In this document: piece by piece, positions 1 through 8,440 of the stretch
Position numbering within the stretch: position 1 is the stretch's first letter
Layout: every line of letters begins with the position of its first letter
Assembly: GCA_003564185.1 (NCBI GenBank)
Contig: PXFS01000155.1
Location: 1-45,042 of the forward strand
Origin: Flavobacteriaceae bacterium
Lineage (GTDB): Bacteria > Bacteroidota > Bacteroidia > Flavobacteriales > Flavobacteriaceae
Reading direction: 5' to 3'
DNA length: 45,042 bases
Made by a program: the position numbers and the translations under genes
The notes under the pieces: generated by a model
The model's database searches: none
Told to the model about the DNA's origin: nothing
Seen by the model: only the letters and a program-made list of their open reading frames with translations

Positions 1-27
1 ATTTAACCATCAAATGACGCTATTTAG

Positions 28-118
28 CTCATTCATTTTTCCATATATTACCTTGTTCACAATTTCCGTAGCCCAGCTATGCAAATTATTCACAGCGTTA
101 TATATGAAAAAAGCAATT
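28..118 (-). pseudogene. possible transposase C-terminal remnant
   Basis: On the minus strand about 30 codons stay open between a TAG and a TGA stop. They include the stretch LHSWATEIVNK followed by YGKMNELNSVI. The spacing of a Trp, an I-V-N and a final G-x-x-x-E-L-N-S-x-I resembles the region around the last catalytic Glu of ISL3-family transposases, where N-G-x-x-E-G-x-N-S is typical. There is no start codon or upstream continuation, and an interspersed-repeat copy lies directly upstream. The match is by eye only and short; chance is a real alternative. Confidence 0.25.
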
Positions 119-119
119 T

Positions 120-163
120 CGTTCTATTAACGACATTTAATAGTTAAATTGGTATAATAAAAT
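120..163 (-). repeat. interspersed repeat copy, diverged
   Basis: Read on the plus strand this segment aligns from end to end, with several mismatches and small gaps, to 26171-26215 (both run CGTT.TATTA ... TGGTATAAT). On the minus strand it begins TATACCA, like the other copies. It lies just beyond the terminator of the mscS gene. It is one of at least six half-units in the window. Confidence 0.5.
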
Positions 164-186
164 AAAGCCTAGATTTTACTGGGCTT
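150..186 (-). terminator. terminator after mscS
   Basis: Bases 165-172 (AAGCCTAG) pair with 179-186 (CTGGGCTT) through one G-U pair, with a 6-base loop. Read on the minus strand the stem is followed by an AT-rich TTTATTTTATT tract. This suits an intrinsic terminator for the metG-mscS transcript. Confidence 0.6.
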
Positions 187-187
187 C

Positions 188-222
188 TTCTTTTACAGTA
201 ATTTCAAATAATAACTGGTATA
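188..222 (-). repeat. 35-base repeat identical to 42241-42275
   Basis: The minus strand here is identical over 35 bases to the plus strand at 42241-42275, and the match stops exactly at both ends. It begins six bases after the mscS stop codon, between the gene and its terminator. A diverged relative is at 26131-26160. Confidence 0.85.
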
Positions 223-227
223 AAAAA

Positions 228-1061
228 TTATTCTGTTTTATATAAATGAACATCTCTTTGTGGGAATGGAATTGAACAACCTGCCGCTTCTAGTTGAAGT
301 TTAGCCTGCTCCATTACATAAAAGTGTGTAGGCCAGAAGTCGCCTGTTTTAGTCCAGAATCTTAATGATAAATCAACTGAACTATCCGCTAATTCATTTA
401 CAAAAACAACAGGTGCCGGTTCTTCTAAAACTAGCTCGTGTTCATTTACTATTTTTAATAAAGTTTCTTTTGCAACCCCAATATTGCTATCATAAGAAAT
501 TCCAAGAATCATATTATTTCGTCGCGTATCTTCAGCAGAAAAGTTAGTCACTTTATTATTTGAAAGTTGCCCATTTGGAATTACAATACGCTGGTTATTT
601 GGTGTTTTTAAGTACGTATAAAAAATACTAATTTCTTGCACAGTTCCAGATACACCTTGTGCTTCAATAAAATCTCCTACTTTAAAAGGCTTCATTAAAA
701 GAATAAGAACCCCACCTGCAAAATTTGATAAAGACCCTTGAAGAGACAAACCGATGGCTAAACCAGCAGCACCAATTAAGGCAGCTAAAGAAGTAGTTTC
801 TACTCCCAACTCGGTAATCACTATTACAAAAACTAAAACTTTTAAAATTGCACTTACTAAATTAGAGACAAAACCTCTTATTGTAGGTTCAATATTTCTC
901 TTCTCTAGCAGGTAACGAACTCTTTTTGTCAAAAAGTTAGCTAACCACAAACCAACAATAAGCGTTATAATTGCAGCCACTACACCTGGTAAAAAAGAAA
1001 TAATTTGCCTACCAAAGTGTTCAATGGTTTCTGTAATGTAATTAATATTCATTTCTTCCAT
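228..1061 (-). CDS. MscS-family small-conductance mechanosensitive channel
   Basis: This inner-membrane channel opens under membrane tension and releases solutes during hypo-osmotic shock. The 277-residue protein has the short MscS architecture: an N-terminal helix and TM1 (about residues 26-45), TM2 (about 65-88), and a pore-lining TM3 from about 93 with the Ala/Gly-rich run GAAGLAIGLSLQGSLSNF. The cytoplasmic beta domain follows, starting at MKPFKVGDFIE and including the conserved VIPNG. The length is close to that of E. coli MscS (286). A second Met at residue 4 could also be the start. It lies 35 bases after metG on the same strand and is probably cotranscribed with it. Which ions or solutes it favours cannot be read from the sequence. 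Confidence 0.93.
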   Translation of the reverse strand: MEEMNINYITETIEHFGRQIISFLPGVVAAIITLIVGLWLANFLTKRVRYLLEKRNIEPTIRGFVSNLVSAILKVLVFVIVITELGVETTSLAALIGAAGLAIGLSLQGSLSNFAGGVLILLMKPFKVGDFIEAQGVSGTVQEISIFYTYLKTPNNQRIVIPNGQLSNNKVTNFSAEDTRRNNMILGISYDSNIGVAKETLLKIVNEHELVLEEPAPVVFVNELADSSVDLSLRFWTKTGDFWPTHFYVMEQAKLQLEAAGCSIPFPQRDVHLYKTE

Positions 1062-1096
1062 GATAAAATATTTAGATTAATTTTTGATTTTTAAAT

Positions 1097-3169
1097 TTAA
1101 CTAATAGTAGTGCCACTCTTAACATCTAAGCTTTCAGGAGATATAAAAACAAGTTTGTCTTCATCATTTTTTGTCATTAAAATCATTCCTTCACTTAGCA
1201 CTCCTCTTAACTTTACAGGTTTTAGGTTAATGATTACAGCTACTTTTTTTCCAATAATTTCTTCGGGTTTGTAATCTTCTGCTATTCCAGATACAATTGT
1301 CCTTTTTGCTAATCCAATATCAACGGAAAGTTCTAAAAGCTTTTTTGTTTTTGCAATCTTCTTTGCTTCTATGATAGTGCCTGAACGGATATCAAGTTTT
1401 GTAAAGTCTTCAAAACTTATTAATTCCTTTTGCGGTTCAACTTCTTTATTTGCATTAGCGTTAGCTAATTTTGAAGCTTCTAACTTAGCTAATTGTTTTT
1501 CAATTGTTTCATCTTCTATCTTTACAAATAACAACTCAGCCTGACTTATTTGATGTCCAACTGGAATTAACTCTTCAGCATGTGCCAAGTCATTCCATAA
1601 AATTTTTGATGAAAGCTTACTTTCATTAAGCATCTTTCTAAGTTTATTAGAGGTAAAAGGCAGAAAAGGTTCAGCTGTAATGGCTAAGGCAGAAACAACT
1701 TGAAGCGCAACATACATAATAGTTTCGGTACGCTTTTCATCAATTTTTACTTTTTTCCAAGGCTCTTCATCAGCTAAATACTTATTTCCGAGTCTAGCTA
1801 AATTCATCATTTCTGCTTGGGCTTCTCTAAATCGGTATTTTTCTAGCGAATTTGAGATTGTTGAAGTGATTTTTTTAACTTCTTGAAGAATATTAATATC
1901 TACCGCTTCAAAATTGTTTTTTGGGGGAACAACACCTTGATAATACTTGTTGGTAAGAACAATAACTCGATTTACAAAATTTCCAAATATGCCAACTAGC
2001 TCTGAATTATTTCTAGTTTGAAAGTCTTTCCAGGTAAAATCATTGTCTTTGGTTTCTGGAGCATTAGCGGTTAACGCATAGCGAAGAACATCTTGTTGAT
2101 TAGGAAAATCTTTCAAATAATCTGGCAGCCATACTGCCCAATTTTTAGAAGTTGAAAGTTTTTTACCTTCTAAATTAAGAAATTCATTAGCAGGCACATT
2201 GTCGGGTAAAATATAGCTTCCTTCAGCTTTTAACATAGCTGGAAATATTATACAGTGAAATACAATATTATCCTTCCCTATAAAATGTACTAACTTAGTC
2301 TCTTTATCTTTCCAATAGGGCTCCCAATTTTTATTGTTTTCTGATGCCCATTCTTTTGAAGCTGAAATATATCCAATTGGTGCATCAAACCAGACATATA
2401 AAACTTTTCCTTCTCCACCTTTAACAGGTACTGGTATTCCCCAATCTAAATCACGAGTTACAGCTCTAGGCCTTAATCCGTCATCAATCCATGATTTACA
2501 TTGGCCATAAACATTGGGTTTCCAATCCATTTTATGTTCTTCAACAATCCAGTCTTTAAGCCATGAATCATACTCATTTAAAGGCAGATACCAATGCTTA
2601 GTTTCTTTTTTCTCTGGTTTATTTCCCGTAATTGCTGAAACAGGATTAATCAAATCATTTGCACTTAAAGAAATACCACAATTTTCACATTGATCTCCAT
2701 AAGCTTCCTCGTACCCACACTTAGGACAAGTACCTGTCACAAAACGATCTGCTAAAAACTGATTAGCTTCTTGATCATAAAGCTGCTCACTTACTTCTTC
2801 AATAAATTTGTTATTTTCATGCATCGATTTAAAGAAATCAGAAGCAGTTTCGTGATGAATTTTAGCTGAAGTTCTGGAATAATTATCAAACTGAATACCA
2901 AATTCTGAAAATGAATCCTTGATCACTTGATGGTATTTGTCAACTATATCCTGAGGTGAAACTCCTTCTTTTTTAGCTTTAATTGTAATTGGTACTCCGT
3001 GCTCATCGCTTCCGCAGACAAAAAGCACATCTTCCCCTTTCAATTTTAGGTAACGTGAATAAATATCGGCAGGAATATATACTCCAGCTAAGTGACCTAT
3101 GTGAATAGGTCCATTAGTATAAGGTAATGCAGCTGTAATGGTATATCTTTTAGGTTGATTCATTAACAT
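1097..3169 (-). CDS. metG: methionyl-tRNA synthetase
   Basis: A cytoplasmic class I aminoacyl-tRNA synthetase that charges tRNA-Met. The signature HIGH lies at residues 23-26 after the family start [12 protein letters not shown] zinc-knuckle with two CxxC pairs (CPKCG and CENCG) sits in the connective insertion. The KMSKS loop has the variant form KLSTS at 337-341. The last ~110 residues form the Trbp111-like tRNA-binding OB fold (from LDIRSGTI to [11 protein letters not shown]) that makes dimeric MetRS enzymes. The length of 690 residues is normal for Bacteroidota MetG. ATG codons at 3169 and 3163 are both possible starts. It heads a probable two-gene operon with the mechanosensitive channel. 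Confidence 0.98.
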   Translation of the reverse strand: MLMNQPKRYTITAALPYTNGPIHIGHLAGVYIPADIYSRYLKLKGEDVLFVCGSDEHGVPITIKAKKEGVSPQDIVDKYHQVIKDSFSEFGIQFDNYSRTSAKIHHETASDFFKSMHENNKFIEEVSEQLYDQEANQFLADRFVTGTCPKCGYEEAYGDQCENCGISLSANDLINPVSAITGNKPEKKETKHWYLPLNEYDSWLKDWIVEEHKMDWKPNVYGQCKSWIDDGLRPRAVTRDLDWGIPVPVKGGEGKVLYVWFDAPIGYISASKEWASENNKNWEPYWKDKETKLVHFIGKDNIVFHCIIFPAMLKAEGSYILPDNVPANEFLNLEGKKLSTSKNWAVWLPDYLKDFPNQQDVLRYALTANAPETKDNDFTWKDFQTRNNSELVGIFGNFVNRVIVLTNKYYQGVVPPKNNFEAVDINILQEVKKITSTISNSLEKYRFREAQAEMMNLARLGNKYLADEEPWKKVKIDEKRTETIMYVALQVVSALAITAEPFLPFTSNKLRKMLNESKLSSKILWNDLAHAEELIPVGHQISQAELLFVKIEDETIEKQLAKLEASKLANANANKEVEPQKELISFEDFTKLDIRSGTIIEAKKIAKTKKLLELSVDIGLAKRTIVSGIAEDYKPEEIIGKKVAVIINLKPVKLRGVLSEGMILMTKNDEDKLVFISPESLDVKSGTTIS

Positions 3170-3184
3170 TTAGATTTAAATGAA

Positions 3185-3192
3185 CAAAAGTA
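3185..3192 (-). promoter_or_regulatory. putative -7 element for metG
   Basis: On the minus strand TACTTTTG matches the Bacteroidota -7 consensus TAnnTTTG and ends 15 bases upstream of the first metG ATG. I see no good -33 TTG at the expected distance, so this is a partial match. Confidence 0.45.
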
Positions 3193-3231
3193 ATTAAAGT
3201 TATTGAGATTTCGTTAAGTGAAAGCCTTAAA

Positions 3232-3264
3232 CAAAAAAGGCTGCTTTGTAAATCAAAACAGCCT
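3232..3264 (-). terminator. terminator of the sdhCAB operon
   Basis: Bases 3238-3248 and 3254-3264 form an 11-base stem with one C-A mismatch around a 5-base loop. On the minus strand the stem is followed by TTTTTTG, a standard intrinsic terminator 22 bases past the sdhB stop. Confidence 0.8.
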
Positions 3265-3286
3265 ATAAATAATTTTATTAAAGTAA

Positions 3287-4033
3287 TTAACCTTTAAGAC
3301 TTGCAGCTAAATATTCTCTATTTAGACGAGCTATATTCTCTAAAGAAATTCCTTTTGGACACTCTATTTCACATGCACCTGTGTTAGTGCAGTTTCCAAA
3401 GCCTTCTTTATCCATTTGAGCAACCATATTTAACACCCGCTCTGTAGCTTCTACTTTTCCTTGTGGTAATAAAGCATACTGAGAAACTTTTGCTGATGTA
3501 AATAACATTGCTGAAGCATTTTTACAAGCTGCTACACAAGCTCCACAGCCAATGCATGTAGCTGCATTGAATGCCATGTCTGCATTTTCTTTTTCAATCG
3601 GTATACTATTTGCATCTTGTGTATTACCAGAAGTATTTACAGAAATATATCCACCAGCATGTTGTATACGATCAAAAGCAGAACGATCTACAGCTAAATC
3701 TTTAACCACAGGGAAGGCATTAGCTCTAAAAGGTTCGATAGTTATGGTATCTCCATCTTTAAATTTACGCATGTGCAACTGACATGTAGTAATTCTACGA
3801 TCTGGTCCATGGGGCTCACCATTAATTTGCATAGAACACATTCCACAAATCCCTTCTCTACAATCATGATCAAACTCAACTGGCTCTATACCTTCTTGAA
3901 CTAATTGGTTGTTTAGAACATCCATCATTTCTAAGAATGACATATCCCCATGTATATCGTCCACTATATAGTTTTCAAATTTACCTTTTGCGTCTTTATT
4001 TTCCTGACGCCAAACTTTTAAATTAAGCTTCAT
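3287..4033 (-). CDS. sdhB: succinate dehydrogenase/fumarate reductase iron-sulfur subunit
   Basis: The electron-transfer subunit of respiratory complex II; it passes electrons from the flavin of SdhA to quinone (menaquinone in most Bacteroidota) through three Fe-S clusters. The plant-type [2Fe-2S] site is C58, C63, C66 and C84. The C-terminal ferredoxin-like part has [11 protein letters not shown] and then [14 protein letters not shown], which supply the [4Fe-4S] and [3Fe-4S] ligands. The length of 248 residues is normal for the Bacteroidota type. It is the last gene of sdhCAB, starting 8 bases after the sdhA stop, and is followed by a terminator hairpin. Confidence 0.97.
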   Translation of the reverse strand: MKLNLKVWRQENKDAKGKFENYIVDDIHGDMSFLEMMDVLNNQLVQEGIEPVEFDHDCREGICGMCSMQINGEPHGPDRRITTCQLHMRKFKDGDTITIEPFRANAFPVVKDLAVDRSAFDRIQHAGGYISVNTSGNTQDANSIPIEKENADMAFNAATCIGCGACVAACKNASAMLFTSAKVSQYALLPQGKVEATERVLNMVAQMDKEGFGNCTNTGACEIECPKGISLENIARLNREYLAASLKG

Positions 4034-4041
4034 AATTAATC

Positions 4042-6045
4042 TTATTTATAGCTTCTTGTTTTCAGTTCAATATTTTCGTATTCTAGTTGTTCCTTATGCA
4101 GAACAGCATCTTTAGGCTCACCCTTGTATTCCCAAGCGGCTACATACCTAAAGTTTTCATCGTCTCTCAAAGCCTCACCTTCTTCAGTTTGATACTCCTC
4201 TCTAAAGTGACCTCCACAAGATTCATTTCTGTGTAAAGCATCCTTTGCAAACAATTCACCAAGCTCTAAGAAATCTGCTACTCGCATAGCTTTTTCAAGT
4301 TCTTGATTTTTGCTATTAGCTTTACCAGTTACACGAACGTTTTTGTAAAAATCTTCTCTAAGTTCCTCAATTTCTTTAATGGCTTCTTTAAGCTCTTTTT
4401 CATTTCTTGACATTCCACATTTATTCCACATAATTAATCCTAATTTTCTGTGGAAATGATCTACTGGTTGATCACCATTAGCGTTCATCAATTTCTCGAT
4501 CTGACTTTTAACAGCTTTTTCAGCTTCTTCAAATTCTTTAGAATCTGTTGAAATTGGTCCAGTTCTAATGTCATCAGCTAAATAATCACCAATAGTATAA
4601 TGCAAAACAAAATATCCATCAGCTAAACCTTGCATCAATGCTGAAGCTCCTAATCGGTTAGCACCGTGATCTGAGAAATTAGCTTCTCCTGTAGCGTAGC
4701 ATCCTGGAATAGTTGTCATTAAATTATAATCTACCCAAAGACCACCCATGGTATAATGAACTGCTGGGAAAATCATCATTGGAGTTTCGTATGGATTTTG
4801 ATCAGTGATTTTCTCATACATGTCAAACAAGTTACCATACTTAGCTTCAACCACTTCTTTACCCATTTTTATAATTTCATCATGAGAAGCGTCTTTTTGA
4901 CCAGAACTAAATGCTTTTTCTTTTCCGTAACGTTCAATAGCACTAGCAAAGTCTAAATATACAGCTTGACCTGTTTTATTTACACCAAATCCAGCATCAC
5001 AACGTTCCTTAGCAGCTCTAGAAGCCACATCACGAGGTACTAAGTTACCAAAAGCAGGATATCTTCTTTCTAAGTAATAATCTCTATCTTCTTCTTTTAA
5101 ATCAGTCGGTTTTAATTTACCTGCACGAATAGCCTCTGCATCTTCTTTTTTAGCAGGCACCCAAATTCTACCATCGTTTCTTAAGGATTCTGACATTAAG
5201 GTCAATTTTGCCTGTAAATCACCAGAAACTGGAATACACGTAGGGTGAATTTGAGTAAAACATGGGTTAGCAAAGAAGGCGCCTTTACGATGAGCTCGCC
5301 ATGCTGCCGTAACATTACTTCCCATAGCGTTAGTGGATAAGAAAAACACATTTCCATAACCTCCTGAAGCTACAACTACCGCATGAGCCGAATGTCTTTC
5401 AATTTCTCCTGTAACCAAATTTCTAGCAATAATACCTCTAGCTTTTCCATCAACAAGGACCAGATCCATCATTTCATGTCTAGTATGCGATTGAATTTTA
5501 CCTCTATTTATTTGTCTATTCATAGCAGAATAGGCTCCTAAAAGTAATTGTTGACCTGTTTGTCCTTTGGCATAAAAAGTTCTAGAAACTAAAACCCCTC
5601 CAAAAGAACGGTTATCCAAAAGACCTCCATATTCGCGAGCAAAAGGTACACCTTGAGCAACACATTGATCAATAATATTACTAGAAACTTCAGCTAAACG
5701 GTACACATTAGCCTCTCTAGAGCGGTAATCTCCACCTTTAACTGTATCGTAGAAAAGACGATAATCAGAATCACCATCTCCCTGATAATTTTTTGCTGCA
5801 TTTATCCCCCCCTGTGCTGCAATTGAATGTGCACGTCTTGGAGAATCTTGGAAACAAAATGTTTTTACATTATATCCTAATTCGGCTAAAGTTGCAGAAG
5901 CACTTGCTCCGGCAAGCCCCGTACCTACAACAATAACATCAATATTACGTTTATTGGCTGGGTTAACCAAATTAATTTCGTTTTTATGTTTTGTCCATTT
6001 ATCTGCTAATGGACCACTTGGTATTTTTGATTCTAAAACTGACAT
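4042..6045 (-). CDS. sdhA: succinate dehydrogenase/fumarate reductase flavoprotein subunit
   Basis: The catalytic subunit of complex II, which oxidises succinate to fumarate in the TCA cycle. The N-terminal Rossmann motif VGTGLAGAS binds FAD. The following [11 protein letters not shown] carries the His that links FAD covalently (His73 counting from the ATG). The fumarate-site region contains the active-site Arg in VPRDVASRA, and the C-terminal FAD-binding stretch reads [12 protein letters not shown]. The longest open frame starts with TTG two codons upstream; I prefer the ATG at 6045, giving 667 residues. It lies 12 bases after sdhC and 8 bases before sdhB, so the three genes are one transcript. 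Confidence 0.97.
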   Translation of the reverse strand: MSVLESKIPSGPLADKWTKHKNEINLVNPANKRNIDVIVVGTGLAGASASATLAELGYNVKTFCFQDSPRRAHSIAAQGGINAAKNYQGDGDSDYRLFYDTVKGGDYRSREANVYRLAEVSSNIIDQCVAQGVPFAREYGGLLDNRSFGGVLVSRTFYAKGQTGQQLLLGAYSAMNRQINRGKIQSHTRHEMMDLVLVDGKARGIIARNLVTGEIERHSAHAVVVASGGYGNVFFLSTNAMGSNVTAAWRAHRKGAFFANPCFTQIHPTCIPVSGDLQAKLTLMSESLRNDGRIWVPAKKEDAEAIRAGKLKPTDLKEEDRDYYLERRYPAFGNLVPRDVASRAAKERCDAGFGVNKTGQAVYLDFASAIERYGKEKAFSSGQKDASHDEIIKMGKEVVEAKYGNLFDMYEKITDQNPYETPMMIFPAVHYTMGGLWVDYNLMTTIPGCYATGEANFSDHGANRLGASALMQGLADGYFVLHYTIGDYLADDIRTGPISTDSKEFEEAEKAVKSQIEKLMNANGDQPVDHFHRKLGLIMWNKCGMSRNEKELKEAIKEIEELREDFYKNVRVTGKANSKNQELEKAMRVADFLELGELFAKDALHRNESCGGHFREEYQTEEGEALRDDENFRYVAAWEYKGEPKDAVLHKEQLEYENIELKTRSYK

Positions 6046-6057
6046 CTTCAATACGTA

Positions 6058-6741
6058 TTAATTATTAATAAAATGAAATATAGCAATAAAAGCAAAACCT
6101 AAAGGGATTACAATTGCAAAAGCTTTTGTAAACTTTTTGATGGCCGGGCTATATTTATTGTTAACTCCCATAGTTTGGAAGGAAGAAGCAAAACCGTGCA
6201 GCAAGTGCATCATTAAGAAGACAAAAGCTAACACGTATAAACCAACACGTATTGGCTGACCAGCAAACTTTGCTACAGTTTCTTCGTAGTAACGAAATTC
6301 ACCACTAGGTGATAAACCAGACATATCTCCTTCTAGATATTTTACTTGCATTTCATGCACCCAGAAATCATAAAAATGAAGACCTAAAAAAGCCAAGACT
6401 ACAGCACCAGAAATCAGCATATTTCTGGACAACCAGCTTGAATTTGCATTCCCACTAAACATTCCATACTTTACGCTTCTTGCGCTTCTGTTTTGAGCCT
6501 CAAGTATGAAACCCATCACAAAATGAAATATGACACCAAAAATTAAAATTGGCTGAAGTATTGCCTGTACAACAAAATTAGTTCCCATGAAATGAGAAAT
6601 TTCGTTGAATGTATCTGGGCTTACTACAGAAGTAAAATTGATTGTAAAATGTTGTAATAAAAAAAGAACTAAAAAAAGTCCCGAAAGAGCCATTGCCACT
6701 TTTCTTGCTATAGAAGTCTTAATTCCTCCCATTGATTCCAT
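6058..6741 (-). CDS. sdhC: succinate dehydrogenase cytochrome b558 subunit
   Basis: The membrane anchor of complex II. This 227-residue single anchor is the di-haem b558 type found in Bacteroidota and epsilon-proteobacteria. It replaces the separate SdhC and SdhD of other bacteria and reacts with menaquinone. Five hydrophobic helices are visible (about 15-35, 52-78, 105-125, 160-182 and 205-225). His residues in or next to them can ligate haem: LLQHF, FHFVMGF, LHFYDF and MHLLHGF. It is the first gene of sdhCAB, with a well-formed promoter directly upstream. Confidence 0.93.
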   Translation of the reverse strand: MESMGGIKTSIARKVAMALSGLFLVLFLLQHFTINFTSVVSPDTFNEISHFMGTNFVVQAILQPILIFGVIFHFVMGFILEAQNRSARSVKYGMFSGNANSSWLSRNMLISGAVVLAFLGLHFYDFWVHEMQVKYLEGDMSGLSPSGEFRYYEETVAKFAGQPIRVGLYVLAFVFLMMHLLHGFASSFQTMGVNNKYSPAIKKFTKAFAIVIPLGFAFIAIFHFINN

Positions 6742-6760
6742 TATTTTTTAAATTGTTGCC

Positions 6761-6792
6761 CAAAAATACCACAGATTAAGCTTACAGACAAA
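6761..6792 (-). promoter_or_regulatory. promoter of sdhCAB
   Basis: On the minus strand TTTG (6789-6792), a 20-base spacer and TATTTTTG (6761-6768) match the Bacteroidota housekeeping promoter TTTG-N17-23-TAnnTTTG. The -7 box ends 19 bases before the sdhC ATG, which implies a short leader. Confidence 0.7.
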
Positions 6793-7033
6793 CAATAAGC
6801 TATTTAAAAATACTATTTAGAATAGTTTTAAGTGATGTTTTGTGCATTGGGTTCAAGAATTACGAAAAGGATTGAATTAATAAGTGTTTACAACTTTAAA
6901 ATAAATCATTTAATTGGTAAAAAATTGAGACAATAGCTAAAAAAGCAACAAAATCAATTCATCAATAAAAATTAAATATGTACCAATAATAAGAATTTTT
7001 ATTAATTATGCAATCATGGGGATTAAGTTTCCT
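6793..7033. other. gene-free spacer between sdhC and pepP
   Basis: Very AT-rich DNA between two divergent genes. Apart from the sdhC promoter at its left and the pepP -7 box at its right I see no gene, hairpin or repeat. The stretch grows to about 317 gene-free bases because the aminopeptidase start is placed at 7059 rather than 7008. Confidence 0.5.
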
Positions 7034-7041
7034 TATTTTTG
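7034..7041 (+). promoter_or_regulatory. putative -7 element for pepP
   Basis: TATTTTTG matches TAnnTTTG and ends 17 bases before the ATG at 7059. It lies downstream of the earlier ATG at 7008, so it argues against that upstream start. No clear -33 TTG is seen. Confidence 0.45.
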
Positions 7042-7058
7042 AAGACAAATTTAATTTT

Positions 7059-8351
7059 ATGCGATACGAACCTATTTCTAAAGATTTATTTATTCATAAC
7101 CGAAAAAATTTCATGGCCCAAATGAAGTCAGATTCATTAGCTGTGTTTAACTCAAATGATATTTATCCCATTGGTGCAGACAGTACTATTCCGTTTCAAC
7201 AAGACCGAAATATTTACTATTTAAGTGGAGTAGATCAAGAAGAAAGCATTTTACTTTTATTTCCTGATGCACCTAAAAAAGAGCACAGAGAAATTCTTTT
7301 TCTAAAAGAAACCAATGATCATATTGCTGTTTGGGAGGGAGAAAAAATCAATGAAGAAAAAGCATTAGCATTAACAGGCATCAAAACGGTTTATTGGTTA
7401 AAAGACTTCCACAAGATTTTTAATGAGTTAATGGCTCAGTGCGATACTATTTATATCAACACCAATGAGCATTACCGAGCAAATGTAGAAACGGAGACCA
7501 GAGAGATGCGTTTTAATAAATGGCTGCGCGAAAACTACCCAGCGCATCAAGTAGCTAAATCTAATCCCATCTTACAGCGTCTGCGCTCTGTAAAGCATGA
7601 TTTAGAAATAAATGTGATGCAACAAGCTTGTAACATCACTAACAAGGCTTTTAGAAGAGTGCTCGATTTTATTCAACCTGGAGTTTGGGAATATGAAATT
7701 GAAGCTGAGGTCATGCATGAATTTTTAATGAATCGCTCAAAAGGCTTTGCATACACCCCAATTATTGCTTCTGGAATAAATGCTACTGTTTTGCACTATA
7801 TTGAAAACAAGCATCAATGTAAAGATGGTGATTTAATTTTATTTGATTTTGGTGCCGAATATGCAAACTATTGTAGCGATATGTCTAGAACTATTCCCGT
7901 TAATGGAAAATTTACTGAGCGCCAAAAACAAATTTACAATGCTGTAAACAAAGTAAAAAAAGAAGCAACAAAACTTTTAGTGCCAGGAACAGATTGGACC
8001 GAATATCACAAAGAAGCAGGTAAAATGATGACGTCTGAATTACTTGATTTAAAACTCTTAGATAAAGCAGATGTTCAAAATGAAGATCCTAAGTGGCCTG
8101 CCTACAAAAAATATTTCATGCATGGTACTTCTCATCATATTGGATTAGACACCCATGATTATGGGCTATTGCATGAACCTATGAAGGCTAATCAAGTCTT
8201 TACCGTAGAGCCTGGGATCTATATTCCAAGTGAGCATATGGGCATCCGCTTAGAGGATGATGTTGTAATACAGGAAAAAGGAGAACCCGTTAATTTAATG
8301 GGGGATATTCCAATTGAAATTGAGGAGATTGAAGATTTGATGAATAGTTAG
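7059..8351 (+). CDS. aminopeptidase P family metallopeptidase (M24)
   Basis: Removes an N-terminal residue that precedes proline; probably cytoplasmic, as no signal peptide is present. Residues 1 to about 150 form the N-terminal creatinase-like domain (PFQQDRNIYYLSG). The C-terminal pita-bread domain carries the five di-metal ligands: the two Asp in LFDFG and CSDMSRT, the His of the HGTSHHIG block, the Glu of VEPGIYIP and the Glu of IRLEDD. The frame is open from an ATG at 7008, but family members start at a sequence like MRYEPI, here at 7059, and a -7 box lies between the two. That gives 430 residues. It converges on the M16 pair across a shared palindromic terminator. Confidence 0.93.
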   Translation: MRYEPISKDLFIHNRKNFMAQMKSDSLAVFNSNDIYPIGADSTIPFQQDRNIYYLSGVDQEESILLLFPDAPKKEHREILFLKETNDHIAVWEGEKINEEKALALTGIKTVYWLKDFHKIFNELMAQCDTIYINTNEHYRANVETETREMRFNKWLRENYPAHQVAKSNPILQRLRSVKHDLEINVMQQACNITNKAFRRVLDFIQPGVWEYEIEAEVMHEFLMNRSKGFAYTPIIASGINATVLHYIENKHQCKDGDLILFDFGAEYANYCSDMSRTIPVNGKFTERQKQIYNAVNKVKKEATKLLVPGTDWTEYHKEAGKMMTSELLDLKLLDKADVQNEDPKWPAYKKYFMHGTSHHIGLDTHDYGLLHEPMKANQVFTVEPGIYIPSEHMGIRLEDDVVIQEKGEPVNLMGDIPIEIEEIEDLMNS

Positions 8352-8375
8352 TTTTTTATTCTGCAAGTTTTAAAT

Positions 8376-8409
8376 AAAAAACCTTGAAATTTAAATTTCA
8401 AGGTTTTTT
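8376..8409. terminator. bidirectional terminator between pepP and the M16 pair
   Basis: Bases 8382-8403 form a perfect 22-base palindrome (CCTTGAAATTT and its reverse complement), flanked by A6 on the left and T6 on the right. It can therefore end transcription from both convergent genes. Confidence 0.85.
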
Positions 8410-8440
8410 TACTAAGTAAAGTCTGATAAGAAATTATAAT

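Noticed and set aside
6045-6051. SdhA start at the upstream TTG
   Set aside because: An ATG two codons downstream fits better and loses nothing conserved.
7008-7058. N-terminal extension of aminopeptidase P from the ATG at 7008
   Set aside because: The 17 extra residues are unlike the family, and a -7 promoter box lies within the stretch, so it is probably untranscribed.
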